Origin: Rhodospirillales bacterium
GTDB lineage: Bacteria > Pseudomonadota > Alphaproteobacteria > ATCC43930 > CGMCC-115725
DNA: 45,079 nt
Assembly (NCBI GenBank): GCA_019689675.1
Contig: JADGGZ010000006.1
Coordinates: 1-45,079 of the forward strand
Reading direction: 5' to 3'
Part shown: positions 15,052 to 23,051 of the stretch, in pieces
Position numbering within the stretch: the stretch's first letter is position 1
How the letters are laid out: every line of letters begins with the position of its first letter
Notes under the pieces: generated by a model
Databases searched by the model: none
Told to the model about the DNA's origin: nothing
Seen by the model: the letters and a program-made list of their open reading frames with translations, nothing else
Translations under genes and position numbers: made by a program

Positions 15052-16037
15052 CACGCCACGCTGGAAAGATCGCGGGCCGCCGCCTCGCCCGCTTCGCACG
15101 CGGCCCTGTTCCTGTGGACCGCGCGCACGATCGCCTGCGGCTTCCGGTTCGCGGTGAGGTAAAGGCGGCCGAGATACTCGCCGACCATGCCGAGGATCAT
15201 GAGCTGGACACCCGAGAGCAGCAGCACGGCGGCCATGACCGACGCCCAGCCTTCCGGAGTCTTGTCGAAGAGAGCTTCGATGAGGACCGACAGCACGCCG
15301 ATCACGCCCAGGATGCTGAGGACGAACCCGGTAAGCGTGCTGACGCGCAGCGGCATCACCGAGAAATTGAGGAACATGTTGAGCCAGAGGCGCACGAGCC
15401 GGCGGAACGTGTAGTTGCTGCGCCCCGCGGCGCGCGGCAGATGCTTCACCGCCAGGCGCTCGAGCCGCGTCGTCGTCTGCATCACCAGCCCGTCGATGTA
15501 CGGAAACGGGCCGTCGTACCGCGTCACTTGCTCCACCACGAAGGCGGACAGGAGACGAAAGCTCGAGAGATAGAGGCCGCGCGGCTTGTCGAGGAGCCAG
15601 TCGGCGACCCGGTTCGTGAAGCGGCTGCCGAGATTCCGCCATGCGGCATGCTGCTTTTCGGCATAGTAGGTGTAGACGGCATCGGCGCCGGTCCGCTGCG
15701 CGTGCTCCAGGAGGCGGAGCACCTCCGAGGGCGGGTTCTGCAGATCGTCGTCCATGGTGACGACGTAGTCGCCGCGAGCGTGCCGCAGGCCGGTCATGAC
15801 AGCGTTGTGCTCGCCGAAATTGCGCGCGTGGTCCACGACGGTGAGCGGAACCGCGATCCGCTCGGTGAGCGCCCGACAGACGGCGAGGCTGTCGTCTGGG
15901 CTGCCGTCGACCACCAGCACGATCTCGTGCCCGCCGGGGACCGAGAGCCCGGCGAGCGCCTCGACGAGCTCGCCGACGGTCGCGGCGCCGTTGTAGACCG
16001 GCACCACGATCGAGAGCGTGAACGGACGCTCAGGCAT
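15051..16037 (-). CDS. Polyprenyl-phosphate glycosyltransferase, GT2 (ArnC/GtrB-like)
   Basis: A 328-residue protein. The cytoplasmic GT2 domain has LSIVVPVYNG, VVDGSPDDS and the metal-binding TMDDDLQNPP. Two C-terminal transmembrane helices (about residues 230-300) follow, as in DPM1, ArnC and GtrB enzymes. These load a sugar from a nucleotide donor onto undecaprenyl phosphate at the inner face of the membrane. It overlaps the upstream methyltransferase by 8 bp and the downstream flippase by 1 bp. Together with the GT-C gene this looks like a load-flip-transfer cassette. The sugar is not known. Confidence 0.93.
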   Translation of the reverse strand: MPERPFTLSIVVPVYNGAATVGELVEALAGLSVPGGHEIVLVVDGSPDDSLAVCRALTERIAVPLTVVDHARNFGEHNAVMTGLRHARGDYVVTMDDDLQNPPSEVLRLLEHAQRTGADAVYTYYAEKQHAAWRNLGSRFTNRVADWLLDKPRGLYLSSFRLLSAFVVEQVTRYDGPFPYIDGLVMQTTTRLERLAVKHLPRAAGRSNYTFRRLVRLWLNMFLNFSVMPLRVSTLTGFVLSILGVIGVLSVLIEALFDKTPEGWASVMAAVLLLSGVQLMILGMVGEYLGRLYLTANRKPQAIVRAVHRNRAACEAGEAAARDLSSVA

Positions 16038-16755
16038 GCTTCACCGCCACAGCCAGGATCGAGCCGCCGAAGGGGAGCCGCAGCCCTTTCTCTCTCATCC
16101 GCGCCTCGAGCCGCAGCACGGAAGAGAAGGCCCGCTCGACCAGCTCCGGCGCGAGGCTCACGTCGCTGCCGCGGCCGCGCAGCAATTTGCGTCGCGCCAC
16201 CATCAGCGGAAAGAGGAGCGTATTCCAATATCCCGCCCGGGCAAACCCGAACCCCGCCTCGCGCAGGAGCCGCAGGACGCCCCGCGCGGTATAGCGGCGC
16301 ACGTTGTCGACCGCGCGGTCGTGCTCGGAGAGGAGCCAGGCATAGGCCGGAAGATTGAGGATGAGGGCGCCCCCCGCCGCGAGGCATCGGCGGAACTCGG
16401 CAAGGCTCGCGCGCTCGTCGACCCCGGCGTGACAGAGGACGTCGCTGCTGAAGATCGCCGCGAGGGAGCCGTCAGGGAAGGGCATTGCTGCAACCGAGCC
16501 GGCGACCACCGGGGCGCCGCTCTTCACGCGCGCGACGGCGCACGCGGCGGGGTCGAGCTCCAGCCCGAATCCCCGCCCCGGGTGGGCGGCGGCGAAACGT
16601 TTGAGGAGCCCTCCCGTGCCGCAGCCCGCGTCGAGCACAGGCCCGCACGGCACCTCGGCCCGCTCGAACGCCGCCAGCATGTTGGCGTGCATCGCCTGGA
16701 ACCACCACATGCGGTCCTCGACGGAAGCGAGCTTCTCGTACTCGGCGCGCTGCAC
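16030..16755 (-). CDS. Class I SAM-dependent methyltransferase
   Basis: A 241-residue protein starting with a GTG that shares its first G with the TAG stop of the upstream gene. Motif I VLDAGCGTG is at residues 40-48, followed by an acidic residue in GFGLELD, and then AAIFSSDVLCHAG and LILNLPAYAWL. This is the Methyltransf_11/23 fold. The N-terminal YEKLASVEDRMWWF is typical of small methyltransferases in glycan clusters. Target could be a sugar or a lipid carrier. It sits between the GT-C and GT2 genes of one operon. The substrate cannot be read from the sequence. Confidence 0.87.
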   Translation of the reverse strand: MQRAEYEKLASVEDRMWWFQAMHANMLAAFERAEVPCGPVLDAGCGTGGLLKRFAAAHPGRGFGLELDPAACAVARVKSGAPVVAGSVAAMPFPDGSLAAIFSSDVLCHAGVDERASLAEFRRCLAAGGALILNLPAYAWLLSEHDRAVDNVRRYTARGVLRLLREAGFGFARAGYWNTLLFPLMVARRKLLRGRGSDVSLAPELVERAFSSVLRLEARMREKGLRLPFGGSILAVAVKHA

Positions 16756-18488
16756 TATTCGAGCTCGGTTCCGACCGCGAAGTTCTGCACGCGTGCGAGC
16801 GCGTTCGGATCGGGGCGGCTGCGCGCGGCGTTGATTTCGCGCCGGTCGAGCACGACGGAGAGCAGCGTATCCATCCGCTCGACGCGGAAGATCTCCTTGC
16901 CGTCCACCGACTTGTGGCAGTCGTCCTTGGTGAAGGCGATGAAGAAGTCGGCGGTCCGGGGATCGTCGGTGAAGATGAAATTCGGGGGGAAGAAGTTGGC
17001 GGCCGAGATCGGCGGGCCGCAGACCGCGACCCTGAAGTCGGTGTCGTCGAAATCGGAGCCGAACTCGGCGCGGAGATGGGCTTCGAGCCCTTCGACCGCC
17101 TCGGCGTAGGAATTGCCCCAGTAGTCGAGCTTGAACTTGCCCTCGGCGCCGGGCGTCCAGCCGATCAGCCCGTTGTAGTAGACGTACTGGTCGGGGTGGA
17201 GAGCCACCATCATGGCGAGGTGTCCGGCGAGATAGAGGCCGAGCGCGCAGGAGGCGGGTGCGCGCCAGCGCGTCTCGACGACGCGTCCGAGAATCCGGTC
17301 GGCGGCGAGCGCCGCGGCGACCGCGACGAGCGGCAGCACGAAGATGAAATGGCGCATGCCGTCGAACAGCACCGCCTTCACCGCGATCGCGTACGCGACC
17401 GGAAAGACGATGCCGAAGCCGAGCATGAAGTGCTGCAGGAAGCGGTCGCGGCCCGTCCGCCGCAGCGCGGTCGCGGCGAAGACGATCGCGGCGAGGAAGA
17501 GCGCGAGATGCAGCTCCGGCGTCTTGAGGACGAGATGGACCGGAAGATAGGTCCAGGGCAGGTCGGTCGCGGGGAAGTACTTTCCCCAGAAGATCGTCTT
17601 GAAGGGGAAGGTTTCGTGCGTGAAGAACGAGAGCGCCCGCAGCGGATTGTCGATCGGATCGAGCTGCGCCCAGGGCCAGCAGAGCAGCATCACCGGGTAA
17701 GAGACTGCGGCGGCGGGCAGGAGCACGCGCGAAAAGCCGCCCCAAGCGTCGGCGACGAGACGGCGCCCGTCGCGGTGCTCGGCGAGCCGCCACAGCGTCC
17801 AGAGCGTCAGCAGGAGCCCGAGATAGCAGAAGAGGAGAAGGCCGCCGACGCGCACCCCGAGGCCGAGTCCGGCGGCGACGCCGAACTTGACCGCGAGCGC
17901 CAGAGGCGGCGCTGGCAGCCGCGGCGCGATGCGGACCATGTAATAGGTCGACCAGACGACCGCGACCGCGAAGGGTATGTCCTTCGGGTTGTTGAACGAA
18001 TGGCCGTACCAGACCGGCATGAGGAGAAGGAGGAGGGCGGCGATGAACCCGGCGCGCGGCCCGCCGAGCGCCTTGCCCAGCTTCCAGACGCCGACGACGC
18101 CGACGAGGCCGACGAAGCCGTTGAGAAGGTGGCGCGTCTGGTAGGTGCCGATCGGCGAGAACTCGTTGAGGATCGCAGCGAGAAGGTCGAACGCGGCGCC
18201 ATAATTGTAGAGGTTGAGCCAGCTCAGCGCGCGCGTGTTATGGAAGAACGAGGTGTAGTACTCGAGGACGTAGACGCCGTACCAGTTGTGGACGTCCTCG
18301 TCCCAGGTCACGCCGTAATCCGCGAAGGTGAGGAGGACGAGGAAGGCGTTCGCGCCGAAGAGGAGATAGGCGAGGCGATGCCAGGCGATCCGGCCCTCGG
18401 GCGCCAGGAACCGCGCCGCCGCGGCCCGCAACGCTCCGAACCCGCCCCTTGCGGCCTTTCCCCCCAGAATGTTCCCCGCCACTGTCAT
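16755..18488 (-). CDS. GT-C membrane glycosyltransferase (PMT/ArnT-like)
   Basis: A 577-residue polytopic protein with about ten hydrophobic helices. The first periplasmic loop holds the acidic WDED at 62-65, the position of the catalytic acid in GT39/ArnT enzymes. HSFNNPKDIPFA follows in a later loop. The soluble C-terminal part (after about residue 430) is periplasmic by analogy. Such enzymes use polyprenyl-phosphate sugars to glycosylate lipids, glycans or proteins on the outer face of the inner membrane. It leads an operon with a methyltransferase, a GT2 that would make the donor, and a flippase. The acceptor is unknown. Confidence 0.85.
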   Translation of the reverse strand: MTVAGNILGGKAARGGFGALRAAAARFLAPEGRIAWHRLAYLLFGANAFLVLLTFADYGVTWDEDVHNWYGVYVLEYYTSFFHNTRALSWLNLYNYGAAFDLLAAILNEFSPIGTYQTRHLLNGFVGLVGVVGVWKLGKALGGPRAGFIAALLLLLMPVWYGHSFNNPKDIPFAVAVVWSTYYMVRIAPRLPAPPLALAVKFGVAAGLGLGVRVGGLLLFCYLGLLLTLWTLWRLAEHRDGRRLVADAWGGFSRVLLPAAAVSYPVMLLCWPWAQLDPIDNPLRALSFFTHETFPFKTIFWGKYFPATDLPWTYLPVHLVLKTPELHLALFLAAIVFAATALRRTGRDRFLQHFMLGFGIVFPVAYAIAVKAVLFDGMRHFIFVLPLVAVAAALAADRILGRVVETRWRAPASCALGLYLAGHLAMMVALHPDQYVYYNGLIGWTPGAEGKFKLDYWGNSYAEAVEGLEAHLRAEFGSDFDDTDFRVAVCGPPISAANFFPPNFIFTDDPRTADFFIAFTKDDCHKSVDGKEIFRVERMDTLLSVVLDRREINAARSRPDPNALARVQNFAVGTELE

Positions 18489-18562
18489 CTTGCCGGTCTC
18501 TTATGGGGCCGGCTGCGCCGTGCCCTTCTCGGTCCTTTCTCGGGCGGATGCCGGGCGGCGGG

Positions 18563-19738
18563 CTAGAGCCCGGCGGCCGACATGAGCGCGCGGAGAACGG
18601 GTCCGCTGCCGAAATATTCCGCGGCGATCTCGCGCGCCGCGCGCGCATGACGGTCGTAATTCGCGCGCACCGCGGCGATCGCGGCCGCAGCTTCCTCCAT
18701 CGTCGCGTATTCGAAAAGCCCCTCGCCCACCGGGTAGAACCGGCTGAATCCGGTCTTCATCGTGACCACGGGCCGGCCGCTCGCGAGATAGCAGACGCTG
18801 CGGTCGCTGAACCAGCCGCTGTTCGGCCGGACGTAGATGTCCTTCGCGACGGTGAATTCGCCGCGCGAGGAGCGGATGAATTCGGCGTAGGACTCCATCG
18901 AGGCGGAAACCGGGCGGGGATCGGTGAGGTCCCACCCGGCCTCGCGTACCTGGCGCTCGACCGCGGCGTCGGGCGGCAGCATCGCCATCAGGAACTTCTC
19001 GCCGGTGCGCTTCGGCACGTCGAGGAATTTCACGAAATTGACGTGTTTCGACCAGACGTAGGTCTCGCCGCCGAAGGCGATGTTCTTGCCTTTGTTCTCC
19101 CAGGTGGCGATGGTCGTCCAGGCTTCCGGGCGGCGCGGGTCGAGCGGCCATTCCTCCAGCACCACCGGCGGCCGCGTCGGCTTCCAGTCGATGCCGCAGA
19201 GCGGCACGACCCAACCGGGCCCCCCGACGTTCTCGCCGTAGGTGAAGAAATGCGTGTGCGCGTCGAGATAAGCGCGCGAGCCGGCGTCGGCCTCGGCGTA
19301 CTTGATCTGCTCGTAGACGGGGTCGGTATCGACCATGATCCGCACAGGGCAGGCGAGATGCTCCTCGCGCAGCCGCGTCGCTCCGCAGAGATTGATGAGC
19401 GCGTCGCTCTCGCGATAAAGGCGCCGCACCGTGTCGCGGTCGAGCCCGTGATAGACGTCGTTGATCGCGTCCCAGTACGCCCAGCGGTCGCCGAGCCCGG
19501 AGCGCTCCATCATCCGCCGCACGTAGGCGACGTTGTACGCGCACTCCATGACGACGCTGTTCTGCACGGGGTCGTAGGGGTTGGCCCCGTGATCCTCGAC
19601 GTACCAGCATTCGTAGCCGAGCCGCTCGAGCCCGAGCACGTACTGCATCGCCTGCCAGGCGATGCCGCCGAGCGGCATTTGACCTGCGAAGTGCAGGACG
19701 ACGATACGGCCGCGCCGGCGGCCTTCCTTGATCACCAT
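18563..19738 (-). CDS. GT-B fold glycosyltransferase, unassigned family
   Basis: About 391 residues. The conserved fold begins at RIVVLHFAGQMPLGG, and the C-terminal half has SDRSVCYLASGRPVVTMKTG and FEYATMEEAAAAI, as in CgeB/GT4-like transferases. I chose the ATG at 19738 because the fold starts about ten codons later. An in-frame ATG at 19807 would add 23 arginine-rich residues without family support. No clear Shine-Dalgarno is seen at either. It is 74 bp upstream of the GT-C gene on the same strand and could be co-transcribed. Donor and acceptor are unknown. Confidence 0.75.
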   Translation of the reverse strand: MVIKEGRRRGRIVVLHFAGQMPLGGIAWQAMQYVLGLERLGYECWYVEDHGANPYDPVQNSVVMECAYNVAYVRRMMERSGLGDRWAYWDAINDVYHGLDRDTVRRLYRESDALINLCGATRLREEHLACPVRIMVDTDPVYEQIKYAEADAGSRAYLDAHTHFFTYGENVGGPGWVVPLCGIDWKPTRPPVVLEEWPLDPRRPEAWTTIATWENKGKNIAFGGETYVWSKHVNFVKFLDVPKRTGEKFLMAMLPPDAAVERQVREAGWDLTDPRPVSASMESYAEFIRSSRGEFTVAKDIYVRPNSGWFSDRSVCYLASGRPVVTMKTGFSRFYPVGEGLFEYATMEEAAAAIAAVRANYDRHARAAREIAAEYFGSGPVLRALMSAAGL

Positions 19739-19903
19739 GCGGGGCGAGAACGGGCGTAGGAGAGGGCTATTCCTGCGGCTGATAGCCTGCCGCATGCCCG
19801 GGCGCAAGCGTGCGGAGCGGGGCTTTCAGCGGAGAGGCGCCGCGGCGACGCGTTCGCCTGGGCGAGGGTTGAACCCCTCGCAGGTCACGTGATAGGCAGG
19901 ACG

Positions 19904-20377
19904 ATGCTACGCGAACTTCTGGGGTTCGGTACCGCCACGGAAGAAGCAGAGAAGGACGAGACGTCGCTCCGGGTCGCGGCTGCGGCGCTGCTCGTCGAGA
20001 CGGCGTCGATCGACGATGCGTTCGACGAGAAGGAGCGCGAGGTCGTGAAGCGGCTCTTGCAGGAGCGCTTCGGGCTCGCGGCGGCCGAGGCCCATCGGCT
20101 TCTCGCAGAGGGCCAGCGCAGCCGCGACGCTTCGGCGCAGCTCTACGGCTTCGCCCGTGCGATAAAGGAGCGGCTCGATCCTGCCGAGCGGATCGAGCTC
20201 GTCGAGATGCTCTGGGAGGTCGCGTTGGCTGATGGCGCGCTCGATCCGCTCGAGGATACGCTCCTCCGGCGGATCGGCGGGCTCATCGACGTCCCCGACC
20301 GCGAGCGCGGCCTCGCGCGCCAGCGTGTTCTTGCCCGGCGAGGCGTTGAAGGAACGAGAACAGAGACGGAGCCATGA
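19904..20377 (+). CDS. TerB-family (tellurite resistance-like) helical protein
   Basis: A 157-residue all-helical protein with the TerB/DjlA-type repeat: [20 protein letters not shown] near the start and [20 protein letters not shown] later. Both hold acidic loops that bind metal in TerB structures. The protein is probably cytoplasmic. The ATG at 19904 is preferred to an in-frame GTG at 19889 because AGGCAGGA precedes it. Its stop overlaps the fdxA start (ATGA), so the two are translationally coupled. Function in alphaproteobacteria is unknown. The pairing with a ferredoxin may hint at a redox or envelope-stress link, but that is inference. Confidence 0.85.
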   Translation: MLRELLGFGTATEEAEKDETSLRVAAAALLVETASIDDAFDEKEREVVKRLLQERFGLAAAEAHRLLAEGQRSRDASAQLYGFARAIKERLDPAERIELVEMLWEVALADGALDPLEDTLLRRIGGLIDVPDRERGLARQRVLARRGVEGTRTETEP

Positions 20378-20709
20378 CCTACGTCGTTACGGAAGCCTGC
20401 ATCAAGTGCAAGTACATGGACTGCGTCGAGGTCTGCCCGGTCGACTGTTTCTACGAAGGCGAGAACATGCTCGTCATTCACCCGGACGAGTGCATCGACT
20501 GCGGCGTCTGCGAGCCCGAGTGCCCGGCGGAAGCGATCGTCCCGGACAGCGAGTCGGATGCGGCGCGCTGGGTCGAGATCAATCGGCAATACGCCGCCTC
20601 CTGGCCAAACATCACTCGGAAGGGTGAGCCCCCGCCCGATGCCGACGAGTGGAAGGGCGTTCCGAACAAGTTCGAGGAGCACTTCAGCCCCAACCCCGGG
20701 AAGAGGTAA
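20374..20709 (+). CDS. fdxA: Seven-iron ferredoxin FdxA
   Basis: A 111-residue ferredoxin that matches the Azotobacter FdI type along its length. Cysteines C9, C17 and C50 should hold the 3Fe-4S cluster, and C21, C40, C43 and C46 the 4Fe-4S cluster. C12 and C25 are the extra free cysteines of this family. The C-terminal [19 protein letters not shown] is also family-typical. It carries electrons in the cytoplasm, but its partner is not known in most alphaproteobacteria. It is coupled to the TerB gene and followed by a terminator and then carD. The fdxA-carD neighbourhood is common in alphaproteobacteria (from memory). Confidence 0.97.
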   Translation: MTYVVTEACIKCKYMDCVEVCPVDCFYEGENMLVIHPDECIDCGVCEPECPAEAIVPDSESDAARWVEINRQYAASWPNITRKGEPPPDADEWKGVPNKFEEHFSPNPGKR

Positions 20710-20736
20710 TCCCGGCTTAATAAACGTTAACCACTT

Positions 20737-20764
20737 CTTGCCGCGCCGGCTGCGGCGAGTTTTT
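20737..20764 (+). terminator. Intrinsic terminator after fdxA
   Basis: CTTGCCGC (20737-20744), a 7-base loop, GCGGCGAG (20752-20759) form an 8-bp stem with one G-U pair, followed by five Ts (20760-20764). This is the clearest rho-independent terminator in the window. It separates the TerB-fdxA unit from carD. Confidence 0.8.
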
Positions 20765-20948
20765 AAATTATTTCAATGAGTTGTGCCGCGGCGGCGGGGT
20801 GCGCATGGCGCCACCGCTAGCGCCGCGCCGCCGAATTTGTTATTGTGGCACATCAAACGGTTCCGCGAACCCCCTGTAGCGAGCCGGTGTTTCCCGGGCA
20901 GCCTGCCGCGTTCGTGTACCTCGGTGTGAGGCGGCCGTGGACCGTCCG
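20765..20948 (+). promoter_or_regulatory. carD: carD leader and presumed promoter region
   Basis: This 184-bp stretch begins with the most A+T-rich run seen nearby (20761-20776). It then has a G+C-rich pair of arms (CGGCGGCG and CGCCGCCG, ending near 20833) and the run AATTTGTTATTGTGG. Because a terminator lies just upstream, carD must have its own promoter here, but I cannot place convincing -35/-10 boxes. Confidence 0.4.
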
Positions 20949-20954
20949 AAGGAG
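20949..20954 (+). promoter_or_regulatory. carD: Shine-Dalgarno deciding the carD TTG start
   Basis: AAGGAG at 20949-20954 lies six bases before TTG at 20961. It is poorly placed for the in-frame GTG at 20937 or ATG at 20979, so it favours TTG initiation. Confidence 0.65.
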
Positions 20955-20960
20955 AATACC

Positions 20961-22016
20961 TTGCCGACGAAGATTGCGATGAAAAAGAATTCGAAGGGCG
21001 CTGCGAAGAAGCCGGCGGCGAAAGCCGCTTCGCGCAAGCCGTCGAGACCGGCCGCCCGCGCCGCCGCCGCGAAGCCGCTGAAGAAGGTGGCGCCGGCGAA
21101 ACCCGCCAAGAAGGCGGCGAAGCCGGCAGCGAAGCCCGTCGCCGCGAAGCCCGTCAAGACCCCGGCAAAGGCCGCGCGCGCCGGCGCGAAGCCGACACTG
21201 GCGAAGAAGCCCGCGGCGGCGACGCCGGTCGTCGCGAAGGCGAAGAAGCCGAAGCAAGCCGCCAAGCCCGCCGGCAAGGTCGTCGAGCTCCGCCCGTCGG
21301 CCGCAAAGCCGAGCGCTCCTCAGAAGCTTGCGCCGGTTCCGGAGAAGCCCGCGCCGGCTCCGGCGGCGGCCGCCAAGCCCGCGGCGGCGGTGCCGAAGCC
21401 AGCCGCTCCGGCGGCGCCGGCGGCAGCCGCCGCGTCCCGCCCCGCCGGGAACGTCGTGCCGATGAAGGCCGCGGCGCCGCCGATGGCGCCTGCGAAACAG
21501 GTCATCCATGTCGCGCCTCCTCCTGAGAAGCCGGCCTTTGCCGCGGGCGACTACGTCGTCTACCCGACGCACGGGGTCGGCAAGATCCTCGGCGTCGAGG
21601 AACAGGAGATCGCCGGCTACAAGCTCAGCGTCTTCGTCGTGCATTTCGACAAGGACCGCATGACCCTGCGCGTTCCGCTCGGGAAGGCGAAGGCTTCGGG
21701 GCTGCGCAAGCTGTCGACGCGCAAGGAGATGGACGCGGCGCTCGCCAAGCTGCGCGGTCGCTCGCGCGTCAAGCGGACGATGTGGAGCCGGCGCGCCCAG
21801 GAATACGAGGCGAAAATCAACTCCGGCGATCCTTCGTCGATCGCCGAGGTGGTGCGCGACCTCTATCGCAACGTCGGGCAGCCGGAGCAGTCCTACTCGG
21901 AGCGGCAGATCTACCAGGCGGCGCTCGACCGGTTGGTGCGCGAGTTCGCGGCCGTGGAGAAGATCGACGAAGAGACCGCTACCAAGCGGATCGAGCAGGT
22001 CCTGAACGCCGCCTGA
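20961..22016 (+). CDS. carD: CarD-family transcription regulator with histone H1-like N-terminal tail
   Basis: A 351-residue protein. Residues about 193-351 are a complete CarD domain: FAAGDYVVYPTHGVGKILG is the RNA polymerase-interacting domain, and the helical C-terminal DNA-binding part follows. CarD binds the RNAP beta subunit and stabilises the open complex at promoters. Residues 1-192 are an unusual low-complexity extension made mainly of Lys, Ala and Pro, with AKKPAAKAA and KKAAKPAAKP type units. Typical alphaproteobacterial CarD proteins are about 160-170 residues and lack this tail. The start is TTG 20961, backed by AAGGAG six bases upstream. The gene is seven bases before the next gene and behind a terminator, so it has its own promoter. 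The tail probably binds DNA non-specifically (inference). Confidence 0.9.
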   Translation: MPTKIAMKKNSKGAAKKPAAKAASRKPSRPAARAAAAKPLKKVAPAKPAKKAAKPAAKPVAAKPVKTPAKAARAGAKPTLAKKPAAATPVVAKAKKPKQAAKPAGKVVELRPSAAKPSAPQKLAPVPEKPAPAPAAAAKPAAAVPKPAAPAAPAAAAASRPAGNVVPMKAAAPPMAPAKQVIHVAPPPEKPAFAAGDYVVYPTHGVGKILGVEEQEIAGYKLSVFVVHFDKDRMTLRVPLGKAKASGLRKLSTRKEMDAALAKLRGRSRVKRTMWSRRAQEYEAKINSGDPSSIAEVVRDLYRNVGQPEQSYSERQIYQAALDRLVREFAAVEKIDEETATKRIEQVLNAA

Positions 22017-22023
22017 TCGGGCG

Positions 22024-22830
22024 GTGACCCCGACTGCTCCGCGGGACCGCGAGCGCTTCGCGCGGTTGCGCGGTGCCTCGCGCATCTGGGCCGTGGCGTC
22101 GATTCACGGCGAGGCGGCGCGCCTTGCGCGTCTGCACGAGAGCCTCTGGCCGCGACTTCGCTCGGGCGACCGCGTCGTCTATCTCGGCAACTATCTCGGC
22201 CGTGGGCCGGACATTCCGGGCACCGTCGCGGAGCTGCTCGCCTTCCGCTGCGCGGTCCTCGCGAAGCCGGGCGGCTTCGCGTGCGACGTCGTGTTCCTCC
22301 GCGGCGCGCAGGAGGAAATGTGGCAGAAGCTCCTCCAGCTCCAGTTCGCGAGCGCGCCGCGCGAGGTCTTCGCCTGGATGCTCGAGCACGGCGTCGGCGC
22401 GACGCTCGCGGCCTACGGAGCCGACGTTCAGCGCGGGATGCAGGCATGCCGGGAAGGCGCGATGGGGCTGACGCGCTGGACGGCGGGGCTGCGCCAGGCG
22501 ATGCACGCCGCGCCCGGGCATACCCAGCTCATGACCGCGCTCCGCCGCGCCGCGTTCAGCGAGGCGCTGCTCTTCGTCTCGGCCGGGCTCGACTTCTCGC
22601 GCCCGCTCGACGCGCAGGGCGACGCGTTCTGGTGGGGCGGCGGCCGCTTCCTCGATGCCGGCGCGTTTCCGGGGTTTCGCCGCGTGATCCGAGGCTACGA
22701 TCCGCGCCATGCCGGGCTCGTCGAGACGCCGGACGTCGTCTCGCTCGATGCCGGTTGCGGCTTCGGCGGCCCGCTTCTCGCCGCCTGCTTCGATCCTGAG
22801 GGCCGGATCGTCGAGACGCTCGAGGGATGA
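22024..22830 (+). CDS. Degenerate metallophosphoesterase-like protein
   Basis: A 268-residue protein with the layout of PPP/ApaH-type phosphoesterases but altered metal motifs. GDxHG appears as A25-S26-I27-H28-G29. GDxxDRG appears as G55-N56-Y57-L58-G59-R60-G61. GNHE appears as G94-A95-Q96-E97. Both bridging aspartates and the Asn-His pair are gone, and only His28 is left. The C-terminal half keeps the fold pattern (LLFVSAGLDFSRPLD, VVSLDAGCGFGGPL). It is probably a binding protein, not a phosphatase. It starts with GTG seven bases after carD and is likely co-transcribed, so a role linked to CarD or nucleotide sensing is possible. That link is inference. Confidence 0.8.
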   Translation: MTPTAPRDRERFARLRGASRIWAVASIHGEAARLARLHESLWPRLRSGDRVVYLGNYLGRGPDIPGTVAELLAFRCAVLAKPGGFACDVVFLRGAQEEMWQKLLQLQFASAPREVFAWMLEHGVGATLAAYGADVQRGMQACREGAMGLTRWTAGLRQAMHAAPGHTQLMTALRRAAFSEALLFVSAGLDFSRPLDAQGDAFWWGGGRFLDAGAFPGFRRVIRGYDPRHAGLVETPDVVSLDAGCGFGGPLLAACFDPEGRIVETLEG

Positions 22831-23051
22831 GGAGGGCGCGAGCCCCTTGCCTGGCCCTTGCGCTAGTTCGCATTTTGTTCTATTAAGGCCAGATGTTCTA
22901 CGGCGTCGCGGTCAGGGGCCGAGCCTCCTTTCGGGCGCCGCACCTGCGGATAGGGCCTGCAAATTTCCTGTTTTTTACAGGCGAAGAGGCGGATTTACAG
23001 GACCGCGAGAAGAGGGCCGGGAGGGCTTCCGCCGCCGCGCCGCGCGGTGTC
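22831..23051. repeat. Convergent intergenic region with short repeats
   Basis: A 221-bp gap between two converging genes. CCTGT (22967-22971), five Ts, ACAGG (22977-22981) form a small inverted repeat. The octamer TTTACAGG occurs at 22974-22981 and again at 22994-23001, a 20-bp spacing. The region also has an A+T-rich patch near 22870-22890. I see no credible gene here. It may act as a bidirectional terminator, but the stem is short. Confidence 0.35.

Noticed and set aside
20997-21540. Possible tandem DNA repeat array
   Set aside because: The repetition is at the level of Lys/Ala/Pro codons in the CarD tail and has no fixed unit or period.
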